A stretch of 25,000 bases of DNA from Tubiluchus corallicola (GCA_030141605.1 JAQGDQ010001131.1:1-25000), one strand, 5' to 3'. Shown: positions 8,365-18,410, counted from the first letter of the stretch. Numbers and translations are program-made. The notes: generated from the sequence alone by a model not told the origin.

Positions 8365-8660
8365 CACGACTCACGTTATCTCAATTCAATGTGCCAAACA
8401 AAAATGCGTTAAACCAGATATTAACTCATTTCTTACAAACTTTCTCTCTGCTGGTAACCGTAGACAGACCCCTTGGTAAAGTTCAAGGCACGATGAATAA
8501 CATAACACGCAAGAGGACAGTGGTACAGTAATGCTATAAACAACACCAGCCGCACCTAATCGAAAAACCGTTTAAGCAGCCGCGTAAAGTTTACGCTTCT
8601 TCATTGCAGATGGCGCTACATTGTCAAATCCGAAGCGGAGCATGAGCCCTAAATTGACCT
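8365..8660 (-). promoter_or_regulatory. Probable 5' UTR / promoter region of gephyrin
   Basis: The 300 bp upstream of the gephyrin ATG are richer in CpG than the surroundings. They include a 15-bp perfect palindrome, GCGTAAA-G-TTTACGC, at 8582-8596 and GCAGATGGCGCT at 8606-8617, which resembles a CTCF core site. No TATA box was found at a fitting distance, and a non-coding first exon further upstream is possible. The assignment rests on position and composition only. Confidence 0.4.
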
Positions 8661-8724
8661 GCGTTGGGTTTTATCGCTTGTATCGAATATGATCAAAGAC
8701 ATTCAAATAAATACATGTATATAG

Positions 8725-8775
8725 TTTAAGGTTTGTTTATTTATTTATAGTTTAAGGTTTGTTTACTTATTTCAA
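8725..8775 (+). repeat. 28-bp direct duplication
   Basis: TATAGTTTAAGGTTTGTTTA followed by TTATTTA occurs twice in tandem, the second time with a C for T. This looks like slippage in AT-rich intergenic DNA upstream of gephyrin. Confidence 0.7.
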
Positions 8776-9990
8776 ATTTCAGATAAATTATAATGTTGAT
8801 GATAAGTTTGGAGATTAAATGTAAAGTTTTTTTCTAAAAATTATGAAATACTACAATTATGATTGTGTAGTAAGAAATTTCTTTATCCCAAGAATTAATC
8901 TGAGAATTTTTACATAAAATCTCAGATAATTATTTACAAACATTTTGTTGTAAACAATGACGTTTTGAGAACATAATGGGCTGTAGATGAGCACTAACAT
9001 CCCACAGAACTAGAACATGATGTTCTTGAAACGCTATTGTTTTCAATAAAATTTTCATAATGCTGATTTTACCTAACAATTTCTTATAACAAATTATAAT
9101 TCTAATAAGCTAAAATATTAGAGATTTTATGAAACACAAGAAAACGTTTGATTAAAAAAATCATGAAATGATTGCAGTAAAAGTTAATTTATGAAGAAGG
9201 CTGGCATTTTTGTGATTAAGTCAAAATTTTTTGAGTTCTGACATATCCCAGCACTCGATGACAGGACGTACTCAAATTTTAATATAGATGATTGTGGCAG
9301 GACCGGAGCTTATCAAAGACCAAATGCTAACTTATCAAAAATCAAAAAATTGTTTAAGATGAGGCACTGGACCAACAGAAACGTGTTGGCATGTACACAC
9401 ACTTTCTATCAATTAGTGATGTAGAACAAACAAAAGTGGCTAAAACCGATTTTCCAAGTGTCCACCCATCCATTTGCTGACTGGGTTTCAAGTTACATCA
9501 CTATGCTGTTCACCTTGCCAAAAACAGACATTTGGGATTTCAAGATTTTGACTTAACGTATTAGCCACGAAATCTCAACAGGCAAGTGACAGAAATTTAA
9601 AATTTAAGTTTTAATTTTTTTCTTCTTTCTTTCAAGCAAAAAAAATAAATCAGCTGTGTTGATGCCAAATCAGCATTAACATTTTTTAATTTTTTTTAAA
9701 CCTAAATTTCTTTATAATCCTTACTGTTAAATTACCAATAGATATGGCGTATTTTTCGTTTGGCTTTTCGTGATTTGCCCATAGTATTTCATAATTGAAC
9801 TTTTAAAAAACCCAAAAACAGCATCTTTATTATCGTCTAAGGAATACTGGTGCTGGCATAGTGTTAAAACAAAGAAGATATTTTGTGTTAGAAGTAGATT
9901 GCAACTTATCTAACGAATGTTGTGCACATATGGCTTTTGCAAACGGAGTACACAAATTCACAAGTCATAATGTCACAAACTGCTGCATTC
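8776..9990. other. AT-rich intergenic sequence
   Basis: I see no exon, RNA gene or dispersed repeat here. A short inverted repeat, ATCTGAGAATTTTT and AAATCTCAGAT, lies around 8898-8930. Everything else is low-GC sequence without a sustained open frame. Confidence 0.5.
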
Positions 9991-9992
9991 TC

Positions 9993-10196
9993 TTACTGGA
10001 ATAACACCTTGTTCAAATAAGTGGGCATATGGTAGCTGCGGCTAATAACTACCTGTCGATTGCCAAGGTAGGTAATTAATTCAGGAATTGCTTCTGATAA
10101 GGCCTGTCTTGGACGATGACGTGCAAACGGGTGGTCAGAATAAACACGAACATTTTGCCAAGTAAACTCACGACTACCCGTTTGAATGTGCAACAA
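9993..10196 (-). CDS. Unassigned coding-like ORF, 67 codons
   Basis: The reading frame is unusually protein-like for this AT-rich region: mixed, balanced residues with HPFARHRPRQALSEAIPELI at about 22-41 and TYLGNRQVVISRSYHM after it. It has no low-complexity run. It is bounded by stops. A donor-like TTCCA|GTAAGAG overlaps its end, so it could be an internal exon, with a weak acceptor CACTAAG near 10201. I do not recognise the family. An ancient transposon protein fragment is as likely as a host exon. No promoter or polyadenylation signal is tied to it. Confidence 0.35.
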   Translation of the reverse strand: MLHIQTGSREFTWQNVRVYSDHPFARHRPRQALSEAIPELITYLGNRQVVISRSYHMPTYLNKVLFQ

Positions 10197-10199
10197 ACC

Positions 10200-11145
10200 T
10201 TAGTGGCAATTACAGATCATAAGCCAAACAAACGCACATTCAGTGCCATTTGAATAATAGCGAATTGTTGATCGGCTGCAAGTTAATTAATTGAAAAGCA
10301 GACGATGCGATGGCGGACGATTGACAACTAGAAATGACAGTCACGCGATTCGGGCGCACCGCGCTTTGTTGTGCAATTTACATTCAAAACTACTTTATGT
10401 GCAGAATGCTCGGGTTCATAACAACACAAGATCGAAGTATGAAGCTCTGATTCTTCTTTGAATAATTCATTTATTTGTTGTCAACACTGGCGACAGTTGA
10501 CATTATTGTCAGTTAAATTGTGCATTTTAACAATTCGCGCGCGTGTTTGTTGATAAAATTTTCTCCTGGTTACGTTCGTAGCCTGGCATTCAAAGTTGCA
10601 TGCATTAAACGATCGCTGCCACATCTCTAACTATTTGCTTTGTGTTTCTGAGTTATTCAGTCACTGATTAATAGTGACAAGTTGTTAGTGTGGTGAATGT
10701 GCCACAGAATTTACAAAAAAAATTTCAGAAACTCATACAAAAGCTTCAGCAAGTAGCGACTGAATAGTTATGCACCAATATACTGGGTTTGCAAAGCAAA
10801 AACTATTTTTGTTGTTGCATGGGTTTAACTTGTAATCATATTATTATAAGTTAACTGTGTCTTCTGTAAATGAGACAAGTGATAAAGACTGGAAATTTAA
10901 CAATTTTAAGCAAAATAAGTACATGAAAAATAAAAAATGTCGGGGTTTATTGGTAGTCAGGTAGTAACAAAGCAGAAGTCTGCTGTGTCACTTGTTTATG
11001 ATGAAAAATATCCCGCATTTATTCAATTAAGAAAAAGAAATTTTGCACATCAATTATCCTTTTTAGGCATCAAAACTTAAATTTGTGTTATCTACTGGTT
11101 CAGTATAGACCTGGTTCTTTATTCGTAATAAATCACATCTCAGAG
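10200..11145. other. Intergenic sequence with a CpG-richer patch
   Basis: The part at 10290-10400 is GC- and CpG-richer than its surroundings (GATGCGATGGCGGACG, GGGCGCACCGCGC). It could be a promoter remnant, but the ATG there reads only MADD before a stop. No gene is supported. Confidence 0.4.
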
Positions 11146-11149
11146 CCAC

Positions 11150-11150
<1 letters not shown>

Positions 11151-11192
<42 letters not shown>

Positions 11193-11215
11193 CGATGACG
11201 ATGCTGATGACAATT

Positions 11216-11306
<91 letters not shown>
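11151..11306 (+). repeat. Compound (GAT)n-(AAT)n microsatellite
   Basis: A run of ATG/GAT triplets (11151-11212) passes through GACGATGCTGATGACAATTG into about 29 AAT triplets (11217-11306). The resulting poly-Asp/poly-Asn, poly-Tyr/poly-His and poly-Leu/poly-Ser frames are by-products of the triplet repeat. Confidence 0.97.
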
Positions 11307-11309
<3 letters not shown>

Positions 11310-11762
11310 TGCATCTTTGTCTGACATAATTATGATGCCTTGTAAAAGAAAGCAGCGCAGCAGATGCCAGATGCTACATGTCACAAGGATTTTTGCTTTT
11401 TTTTCAAATAAAGCTAATATTTTGCTAGACATCCCATATATAATTGCAACAAAAGTTGGAAAATTCAATGTATAATTACTGACCTATTTGCTCGATTCTT
11501 GCTTAGTATAGATTTACAACTGATGGAACTATGCATTGCAATAAGCAAACTCTGGCTTTCACAAGCGCTTCTTGAATTCACCGTTAGTGGGCGCCACTAT
11601 TGTAATAGCAAATTATAGGTATACAAGCGATCGATATAAGAAATTTTAGGCCCCTAAAGTTTTTTGTATAACCAGATTTCGTCTCAGCAGGCCATTTTAA
11701 TTTCAATTTATTTATTTTACATCAATAGTATATCATAGTAACATATCCTTTACATGCATAAT
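11310..11762. other. Intergenic sequence, no supported features
   Basis: This is AT-rich sequence between the triplet microsatellite and the hairpin. No exon, RNA gene or repeat relationship was seen. Confidence 0.5.
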
Positions 11763-11796
11763 TATATGTACATCATTGCATAATGATGTACATATA
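11763..11796. repeat. Perfect 15-bp hairpin
   Basis: TATATGTACATCATT (11763-11777) and AATGATGTACATATA (11782-11796) are exact inverted copies around the 4-nt loop GCAT. It lies just left of the third R1 copy and may be an element end or a cruciform-prone site. Confidence 0.8.
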
Positions 11797-11814
11797 TTGT
11801 ACAGAAATTGAGTC

Positions 11815-12360
11815 GGTATAATGTCCATTTTTTTGTTTTTTTTTTATAAAACAAACGCCAAATATATTGCACTTTTAAGTTTTACCATGAAATATTCAGG
11901 AAAATGTACAAAAATTTAACTTGACAGCCCTATATCTATTTCACTGGCTAGAAACTAGTGCTGTGAAAAACTTATAATTGTTTTCAATCTCCGATAATAG
12001 CTCATGGAAGCAGCCATTTTGCTTGTAGTTTTTCCTGTTGCCAAGGCCAAGTCTTCGTCAGGAAGAGCCGTCAATGAATTAAAACATAACTTCACAACGT
12101 GTTCCCGTAAAGTTCATAGCAACAACCCGTTCGTATAATTACTAAGCGTTTTGCGGAAAACACGATAAAAACAATGGCTGACTTTAACAGTGATTTTCTC
12201 AAGGTTATGTTTTTCAGTGCGCAGCCTGCACCTCAACTTCAACATGGATTATCTCAGCTTAGAAATAAGATAGAGTGATGGGCTTGGTATCAAAATGGTA
12301 TGAACTGGAAAAGCTAGCTGCCGATTTGAGAATGTTTTTGCTATGCAAGCACTTTAAGTT
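11815..12360 (+). mobile_element. R1 repeat, third copy
   Basis: It aligns along most of its length with 1390-1955, sharing CTAGAAACTAGTGCTGT, TTCGTCAGGAAGAGCC, AATGGCTGACTTTAA, AGTGCGCAGCCTG and GCTATGCAAGCAC in the same order. Its right TIR is partly kept (GCTATGCAAGCACTTT). The left TIR is not clear. No coding capacity is visible. Confidence 0.75.
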
Positions 12361-12851
12361 TTTCTATGTGCTACTTTGCTTTGCAATAATCAGTAAAATA
12401 GTGGCAATTTTATAGAATATCTTTATTGACAAATAAAGAGAGCTATTCTAGTTTATTTAAAAAATTTGTAATAATTTTACTTCAAGCTATGTAACTTTCG
12501 CTAAAATAGATAACACGAGTAAAAATATAGAAGAAGGGTGCGAGCGAGTGAGGGGGTGGCTTCATCTGAGGGGTCCTCCATGATTTCATTAGCACACGGG
12601 CCCTAAATCGTTGATAATTTGACCCTGCGTGTCAGTAAGAGATGAGTATATTAGTAAACCAAGCTATAGTTACACAATTTACGAGTAAAATATCTAATAT
12701 TTCTCCAATATCTAATAAATATCTCCAAAAGTTTTCTTTATAACAGAGAGACAAAACGAGTGAGAAGCCATTGAAGCTGTAATGACACAATAATAACAAA
12801 GTCACCTTGGTAAAATTAGGTAATAGAATAAAGAATTATAAAGATCACGAA
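12361..12851. other. Intergenic sequence, no supported features
   Basis: A short GC-richer tract (GGGTGCGAGCGAGTGAGGGG near 12537) interrupts AT-rich DNA. No gene or repeat family was seen between the R1 and R-D copies. Confidence 0.5.
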
Positions 12852-12912
12852 GTCTAATAAGCCTTTTCACAATTCCAGCGATTGATGATGATCGTGAGAA
12901 CGTCAAAGGTTA
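12852..12912 (+). repeat. R-D short repeat, copy 2
   Basis: It reads AATAAGCCTTTTCACAATTC, then CAGCGATTGATGATGATCGT and CGTCAAAGGTTAA, matching the minus-strand copy at 4108-4170. The first DR1 half-site is changed (ACGTCA). Confidence 0.8.
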
Positions 12913-13110
12913 ATATATCAACGTAATTTTATATTCAAAGTCAAGGACACACATATAGTAACAAGCACATAATTTTATATCGTTTTTGTTTCACACAAAC
13001 GGTTTCAGTTATAATAAATGTGCAGCTTCAATACCATGTAACTGTGAAATTTACTTATTAGGGTGTAATATCATATTATTATTATTATAGTATATATGAA
13101 ACTCCAATTA

Positions 13111-13170
13111 TAATAAGTCTTTTCACAGTTCCAGCGATTGATAATGATCGGATAAGGTCAAATGTTAAGT
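13111..13170 (+). repeat. R-D short repeat, copy 3
   Basis: It reads AATAAGTCTTTTCACAGTTC, then CAGCGATTGATAATGATCGG and AAGGTCAAATGTTAAGTG, matching 12852-12912 and 4108-4170. It lies directly before the TGAA/TGAG array at 13182. Confidence 0.8.
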
Positions 13171-13181
13171 GTATCAGAGAT

Positions 13182-13631
13182 AAATGAATGAGTGAATGAA
13201 CAAATGAATGAATGAGTGAATGAGTGAGTGAATGAATAAGTGAATAAATGAATGAGTGAGTGAATGAATGAGTGAGTGAATGAACACATGAATGAGTGAA
13301 TGAGTGAATGAGTGAGTGAATGAAAAAGTGAATGAATGAATGAGTGAGTGAATGAATCAGTGAGTGAGTGAATGAACAAATGAATGAATGAGTGAGTGAA
13401 TGAGTGAGTGAATAAATAAGTGAATGAATAAATGAATGAATGAGTGAGTGAATGAGTGCGTGAATTAATGAGTGAGTGAATGAGTGAGTGAACGAATAAG
13501 TGAATGAATGAGTAAATGAATGAGTGAATGAATGAGTAAATGAATGAGTGAGTGAACGAGTGAGTGAATGAATGAGTGAATGAATGAGTAAATGAATGAG
13601 TGAGTGAATGAATGAGTGAATGAATGAATGG
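13182..13631 (+). repeat. (TGAA/TGAG)n tetranucleotide array, about 450 bp
   Basis: The array consists of interspersed TGAA and TGAG units with occasional TAAA, ACAA and CGAG variants, forming higher-order blocks such as GAATGAATGAGTGAGT. Minus-strand frames through it read Ser/His/Thr/Phe repeats. These are by-products. Confidence 0.97.
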
Positions 13632-13639
13632 ACTAACAG

Positions 13640-14225
13640 AATTTTGACTAAAATGTAGTGAAAGAATTCTAAATTTTTTGCATCTATAATTAGCTTGACA
13701 TCATAAAATTGAGCAAAATCTTTAGGAAGACGTTACTAACGCACGCGATGCTAAGGTTACTGAAGCCTATACTAAACAACGAGTCCAAATATGGCAACGC
13801 AAGGGCGGAGTTTAACCAGATTCTCACGCAGCTAGGCAACGGGAGGCTGCGATGCATTATTATAATCAGCAACGAACAACAGTCAACATGGCCATGTTTA
13901 CCAGCACTGATAAGAGCAACTCTTATTCTTTCAATATGATCTTTATCTCACTCATTAATCAAGGCTGCCACGCTGCCGGCTACCGGAACTGCGCCCGTAG
14001 AGTTTGCACAAACCAGACGCGCCGTATTAGGGCAAATCTAATAAACCTTACCTGTTATAATTTGAGCAAATATAACTGGCTTCGTTGCGTACCTGCCGGC
14101 AGATGGGTTTCTTTGCTCAGGCTGCAAAATAAACGAACAAAACGTCGACTGTGTTGGGGAAATGGGCTGATAAATCCTTGTCTAATACCTGAACTAGCAA
14201 ACAACCTGCACCACCTATAAGCACT
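13640..14225. other. Moderately GC-richer sequence without an assignable gene
   Basis: Open frames on both strands (plus 13709-13939 and 13852-14220; minus 13690-13872 and 14055-14249) overlap one another and none resembles a known family. GC and CpG are higher at 13735-13860 and 13970-14160 than in the neighbourhood. It may be the upstream region of the TATA-type promoter at 14229. Confidence 0.35.
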
Positions 14226-14228
14226 TGC

Positions 14229-14360
14229 TATATAAACCCAGCAAGTCAATTAGTCTCAGGTGTTGTTCAGGTAAGAAGCAGGGAACTCTTCATCCTCTCT
14301 CTCAATGTTATACACCGGCCGAGGAGCATCACTTCAGGTGAACAATCTGCCTGAGACAGG
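14229..14360 (+). promoter_or_regulatory. Candidate TATA promoter with downstream splice donors
   Basis: TATATAAA (14229-14236) is followed about 25 bp later by an initiator-like GTCTCAGG and by two consensus donors, TTCAG|GTAAGAAG (cut after 14270) and GACAG|GTAAGTGT (cut after 14359). This spacing fits a short first exon of a plus-strand gene starting near 14256. An ATG at 14305 opens MLYTGRGASLQVNNLPET up to the second donor, or runs unspliced to a 42-residue, Cys-containing ORF. No matching downstream exon could be shown. Confidence 0.4.
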
Positions 14361-14429
14361 TAAGTGTCTGTGCTCTTCACGGGGCGTATTTGGTGACCTA
14401 ATTAGCCTAATGAAAGGATGCAGGTGCAG

Positions 14430-14580
14430 ATGAAGATTTGTAACAACTTGAAATGCTTTTTCTAAAATCTTGAAGTTAAGATGATAATTTGTAACAAGTT
14501 GGGAGGCTTTTTCTAAAATCTTGAAGTTAAGATGATAATTTGTAATAAGTTGAGGGGCTTTTTCTAAAATCTTAAGCTTA
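14430..14580 (+). repeat. 51-bp tandem repeat, 3 copies
   Basis: Units at 14430, 14480 and 14531 share GATAATTTGTAACAAGTTG then GCTTTTTCTAAAATCTTGAA. The last copy has drifted (CTTAAGCTTA). All three plus-strand frames contain stops, so it is not coding. Confidence 0.9.
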
Positions 14581-14589
14581 TGATGATAA

Positions 14590-14922
14590 TTATGAGGTCA
14601 ACGGTGACAATAACAACAACGACAACGGCAGCGAAAAAGAAAACGGTAGTGAAGATGATGATTTTTAACGGCAATGAAGATGATTTTGGTGACGATGACG
14701 ACAATATTAACGCCCCCACCTTACGTCGATGATGATGACGATGACAATGATGATGTGGTGATAATATCGTCGACAGTGGTGATGACAGTGATGAGGATAG
14801 TGGTAATGATATTGATGATATTGATGCTGGTGATGATTATGACGGCAGTGTTGTTGATGACAATGACAGTGATGGTTATCCTAACGACAAAATTGACAGT
14901 AACTTAAACAACATGGTTTAGC
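14590..14922 (+). repeat. Degenerate GAT/AAC/GGT-rich tract (Asp/Asn/Gly codons)
   Basis: The tract is rich in GAY, AAY, GGY and AGT triplets. In pieces it reads acidic peptide: VNGDNNNNDNGSEKENGSED near 14599, and from about 14774 DSGDDSDEDSGNDIDD followed by NDSDGYPNDKIDSNLNNMV and a TAG at 14920. At least two frame changes and stops break it. It could be a decayed triplet repeat or a broken acidic secreted-protein exon. Being downstream of the TATA candidate makes the second reading worth testing. Confidence 0.45.
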
Positions 14923-14924
14923 TG

Positions 14925-15545
14925 TTATGTGAATTTGTGAGATGTAGTGGTCTAGCCACTCAACTTCCGTTTCGTTCTGGAGATTGCTTGCGCATGCATA
15001 ACACGTGGTCAGGATTGAGCACGGTTATAAGTCGCGATTTTTTATTAATTTGATTTATTGAAAAATTTATAAATGCATAATTACTTACATAATTAATTAC
15101 AAAATATCGACTATTTAAAATTTAATTTTAGAAGAACTTAGAAATTTATGAAAAATAGATGTAATGCGGAATGATACAAAACTTTATAAAAACACATTCA
15201 TTGTAGTTGTCAAGGTTACGAACTATGTGTAGGCCTAAGCCTATAAGACTAGGCCTAAGCCTATTGAAATTACTTCTTTTATCACTAGAAGCACGACTCC
15301 ATGCGCACGTAATGCGTGATGCGTTATCTGTGTTCTGTAATGCGTGATGCGTATTGACTGTTTCCAAGTGTTCGTAAACGCTATGCGTATTAACAAAGCT
15401 CGCGGCGCGCTTTCCGCCATTTTTGGTCGCTATTCGTGAAAATTGCAAACAATTTACAATAATTTTTGGAAACCATGTCTCTGTCGAAATTTAAGCGTGA
15501 TAGTTTTAGCTGCGGCATTAGCTTATTAGACGGAATGTATATAAC
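14925..15545. other. Intergenic sequence with short tandem duplications
   Basis: TAGGCCTAAGCCTATAAGAC and a partial second copy lie at 15231-15265. GTAATGCGTGATGCG occurs twice, near 15308 and 15336. A minus-strand ATGGCGGAAAGCGCGCCGCG near 15421 has a YY1-like start context and 56 open codons, but these cross the tandem duplications and have no donor. I do not call a gene. Confidence 0.4.
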
Positions 15546-15582
15546 CAGTTTATATAGGCAGAACCTACAGTTATATAAACTG
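15546..15582. repeat. Perfect 11-bp inverted repeat
   Basis: CAGTTTATATA (15546-15556) and TATATAAACTG (15572-15582) flank GGCAGAACCTACAGT. It could be the worn core of a small palindromic element. Confidence 0.6.
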
Positions 15583-16083
15583 CTTGTATGTTAATAAAAA
15601 GAATTACCCCTAATGATGACAGCAGTAGCCCTGTCGAAACGTTTGACATGATTTTTTAACTACGTAAATTAAAAGTTTTAATAAAGTTGTGGTGTTGTAA
15701 CTGTAAATATTTTTAACTACCAGTACTAAAAAATTCATGATTTTTTGGGCCCACCTGTAAAAGTAAGCAAACCTAATATAAATAAAAATAATTAGCCAAA
15801 ACACCTTGTGTATGCCCTCTTGGATTTTTTGGTTAATAAAAACAGGCTGGTAATTATTATTTGTACTTTGCATGATAATGACGGCTTCATATTATATACA
15901 TAATAACAAAACATTGTATAGGCGCAAGATTGACTACTTCAGCTTCACCAAACATCTAATGATTGATCACTTTGCTCCCATTTATGGCGGCGTAGTTTAG
16001 CCCATTGAAAAACGCCCAACTCCCACTTTTAAAATTCATTCCACTTCGCATAATATTTCACTGGATAATTCCAGACAAATTAT
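15583..16083. other. AT-rich intergenic sequence
   Basis: No exon, RNA gene or repeat relationship was seen on either strand. Confidence 0.5.
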
Positions 16084-16084
16084 T

Positions 16085-16205
16085 ATTAGATCATAATTTG
16101 TTGGAAAGGGTTGTTTTCACTGTGGCGCACCGCAGGGTTCGGTGCTGGGTCCCTGCAGGTGTGCGCCGCATGGCATTTCGCTGCTGCTGCCCGGCGGCCA
16201 TTATG
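16085..16205 (+). pseudogene. Possible non-LTR reverse transcriptase scrap
   Basis: The plus-strand frame at 16124-16153 reads GAPQGSVLGP, nearly the GVPQGSVLGP motif that non-LTR retrotransposon RTs carry between their palm motifs. What follows (CRCAPHGISLLLPGG) does not continue as LLF-YINDL, and what precedes is not clearly RT either. If real, it is a short fossil. Ten residues could also match by chance. Confidence 0.35.
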
Positions 16206-18049
16206 TAAATTGAGCGTTTTGTGGCGCGCAGTAGCGGCGGGTGGAACGGTTCTTTATCTAGCGTGAAATTGTTGTTTATTGTTCGAGTAATAAACCTATT
16301 TAGTTTGCAGTAAAGAAGGAGGACCCTGTTGTCAACCGACGTTTGTTCTGCCTAGTTTATAGGACGTGCTGAAAATCTTTGAGAATGTCGTCCGTCTTGA
16401 AGCGTTTTTTGTGACGTTGTTTGCTTGGCTGCTATTAGATAGCAAAGAGCAAACAAACTTGAGTATTTTTCGAAAGCTGTAGGGTCGTTACCAAGCAACC
16501 TGTAGTGTTAAAAACATGTACGCTTACAGTAGCTTGAGTTTACCGAAAATTTCAAACCCTGTATACACAGTGCATACTATTCAAAACGCTTTCAGTACAA
16601 CCCATGCAAATTATTTCTTAAAATAATTTCTTGTTTATATTTGAAACCCATTTATATTTATACATTTATATTTATTAGTGCCAAAAATACATACAATGCA
16701 AGAAAAAGCAAGACATACATACAATTTCAATTTTATAAGTTTATTTATTTCCACCCAGCATCTAACAGTTATAATAAAAATACAGATAATTTCACTGAAG
16801 TAAATATAAATATAAATGCAATATAATCCACAAATCACAAAAGGGATTCTTATGCAGCATATACAAGTGCAAATTACATTACAGAATAAATTTGATGCAT
16901 ACAGTTTCAGCCTAAAAGCATGCTTGGCAGGCCAAACTGTATGTGGAAAACTTAAAGAAGTGATTAATAATTGAAATAATGATAATATATACATAAAAGT
17001 GGGGGGAGTAGTGAATGAAATATGAAATGGAGCGAGAACTGAGAAAAACTGTGATCATGATTATAAAGTGTTCAGTAACCTCTTGAGCATAGTCGCATTT
17101 TATTAAAATTACTGCGATTTCGATATATGTATATATTTCAAAAGTGAAATTGTATGTATGTGTTACTTTTTTCATTGATATCATTTATATTTCTACAATC
17201 ACATCAAATAAATAAACAGATCAACAAGCAAAATGATATTAATTAACAAGATTAACAAGCAATGTGAATATATACAATTAAGTGAGAGTAAGATATCTTA
17301 GTATTACGTATGTAGCATATAGCGACACTACAGACAAACAAAATAATTACTAATAAAACAAATATTGTTAAATCTTTCCGGGAGTTATTTTAGTTATTTA
17401 AAAGAAAAGTTTCATGATTAGAAAAACTTTTTAATCAGTGCAGGATACCATCATTTATCACATTAAAATGTTATCACGAAATAACGATAATTATCACGAA
17501 TGATTAAACTTGTGGATTTTTGTTGTTGAAGCGGTATGAAATAAAACTTCTAATGCAAAAAGTTCTACAGAAGTCGATCTCGGCTCGTTCTCAGCCGGGA
17601 GTCTAGTGTTAAACTTCTGACAATCTTCATAATTTACGGTAAACACAGTAAAGAAATAATGGCTGGGTCTTTGTTCCTTTGACCTGTCACTTCCTGCATC
17701 TGAATTCTTTGAGAAAAATCCCTGAAAAGAAGTCAGTTTCTATAAAGCACCCATTTTCCGCCTATTTGGGCACCAAGCACGCGCCCTGGGGGAATCCGTC
17801 TGGTTTTTTGACTAGAAAATGGCGAGGGAAATGGTGCACTATGGACACAAACGTAAAGCACCAGCTCTTAAAATTTTACAAAATATGGATAATCGAGTTG
17901 TTTCGAATTTGTTTTTTGCATCTTGAAGACTTGGTGTTTCTGTGGAAAAGAATTTAAACCTCTATTATGATTCTGCCAAATGTTAGTCTAGGTTTTTGCA
18001 TAAAAAGTACGCTTACCGTAAAAGCGATATAAATTAAATAGGCTAGCAT
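16206..18049. other. Intergenic sequence, mostly AT-rich
   Basis: A GC-richer patch runs from 16110 to 16260. GTTACCAAGCAACC at 16487-16500 resembles an RFX X-box. A small hairpin, CGGCT-cgttctc-AGCCG, lies near 17581. The 17740-17860 segment is GC-richer, but the frames there are short and unassigned. No gene is supported. Confidence 0.4.
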
Positions 18050-18055
18050 TCACCA

Positions 18056-18130
18056 GTACCTCAGTGGTATAGTTTGCTTGTAGTTTTGTAAGCTAAAGCT
18101 CACAGGTTCAAGTCCAAGAACGAATTTTTT
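18056..18130 (+). pseudogene. tRNA-derived SINE/pseudogene fragment
   Basis: TACCTCAGTGG (A box, one mismatch to TAGCTCAGTGG) is followed by GTATAGTTTGC, an anticodon-arm-like GCTTG-tagttttg-TAAGC stem, and a B box AGGTTCAAGTCC, in tRNA order and spacing. The T stem and acceptor stem do not pair. A T6 run at 18124 could be a Pol III stop. Confidence 0.5.
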
Positions 18131-18299
18131 ACTTTTCCCATTCTAGCCCAGTTAAATGTTAATCAAATTTTAATACTGAGACACAAATTTTAAAGGGAAG
18201 ATCAAGACTTCTAGGCGGTTAGGCTTATTTCATTGTTCGTGCAAAATGTTAGAAGGATTTTGCAATAAAACTGTAATGAGCGCCTCGTGTAACTTTTAG

Positions 18300-18410
18300 A
18301 ATCACTTTAAAGTCGCGATCGCTTCCTATTTGGACGCTCCCGTTTTAAATGCCCATTCTTCCACCAATGACGTCATCCATCTTGAAGAAAAGTGGCGCCA
18401 CTGGTAATCT
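18300..18410. promoter_or_regulatory. Candidate promoter-like cluster (CCAAT + CRE)
   Basis: CCAAT at 18364-18368 directly adjoins a perfect CRE, TGACGTCA, at 18368-18375, in a CpG-richer island with GTCGCGATCGC and GTGGCGCCAC. No first exon could be joined to it on either strand. Confidence 0.3.

Noticed and set aside
10306-10322. ATGGCGGACGATTGA as a gene start
   Set aside because: It stops after four codons and has no donor.
11063-11475. Poly-Asp/Asn, poly-Tyr/His and poly-Leu/Ser ORFs
   Set aside because: All three come from the GAT/AAT microsatellite. Non-repeat flanks are short and unlike any protein.
13158-13379. Ser/His/Thr/Phe ORF on the minus strand
   Set aside because: It is a by-product of the TGAA/TGAG tetranucleotide array.
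13709-14249. Overlapping ORFs on both strands
   Set aside because: No family resemblance, no splice or start context, and mutually overlapping frames of similar quality.
15146-15479. Minus-strand ATGGCGGAAAGC start and a 100-codon ORF
   Set aside because: The start context is attractive, but the frames cross short tandem duplications, have no donor, and show no protein family pattern.
17679-17957. 92-codon ORF and a minus-strand KKPDGFPQGACLVPK reading resembling an RT motif
   Set aside because: The minus reading ends at a stop after 15 residues and lacks RT flanks. The plus ORF has no similarity that I recognise.
18366-18390. Minus-strand ATGGATGACGTCATTG as a possible gephyrin first exon (phase-1 end)
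   Set aside because: It lacks the required GVLT/AILT strand. The exon at 8298-8364 supplies it exactly.
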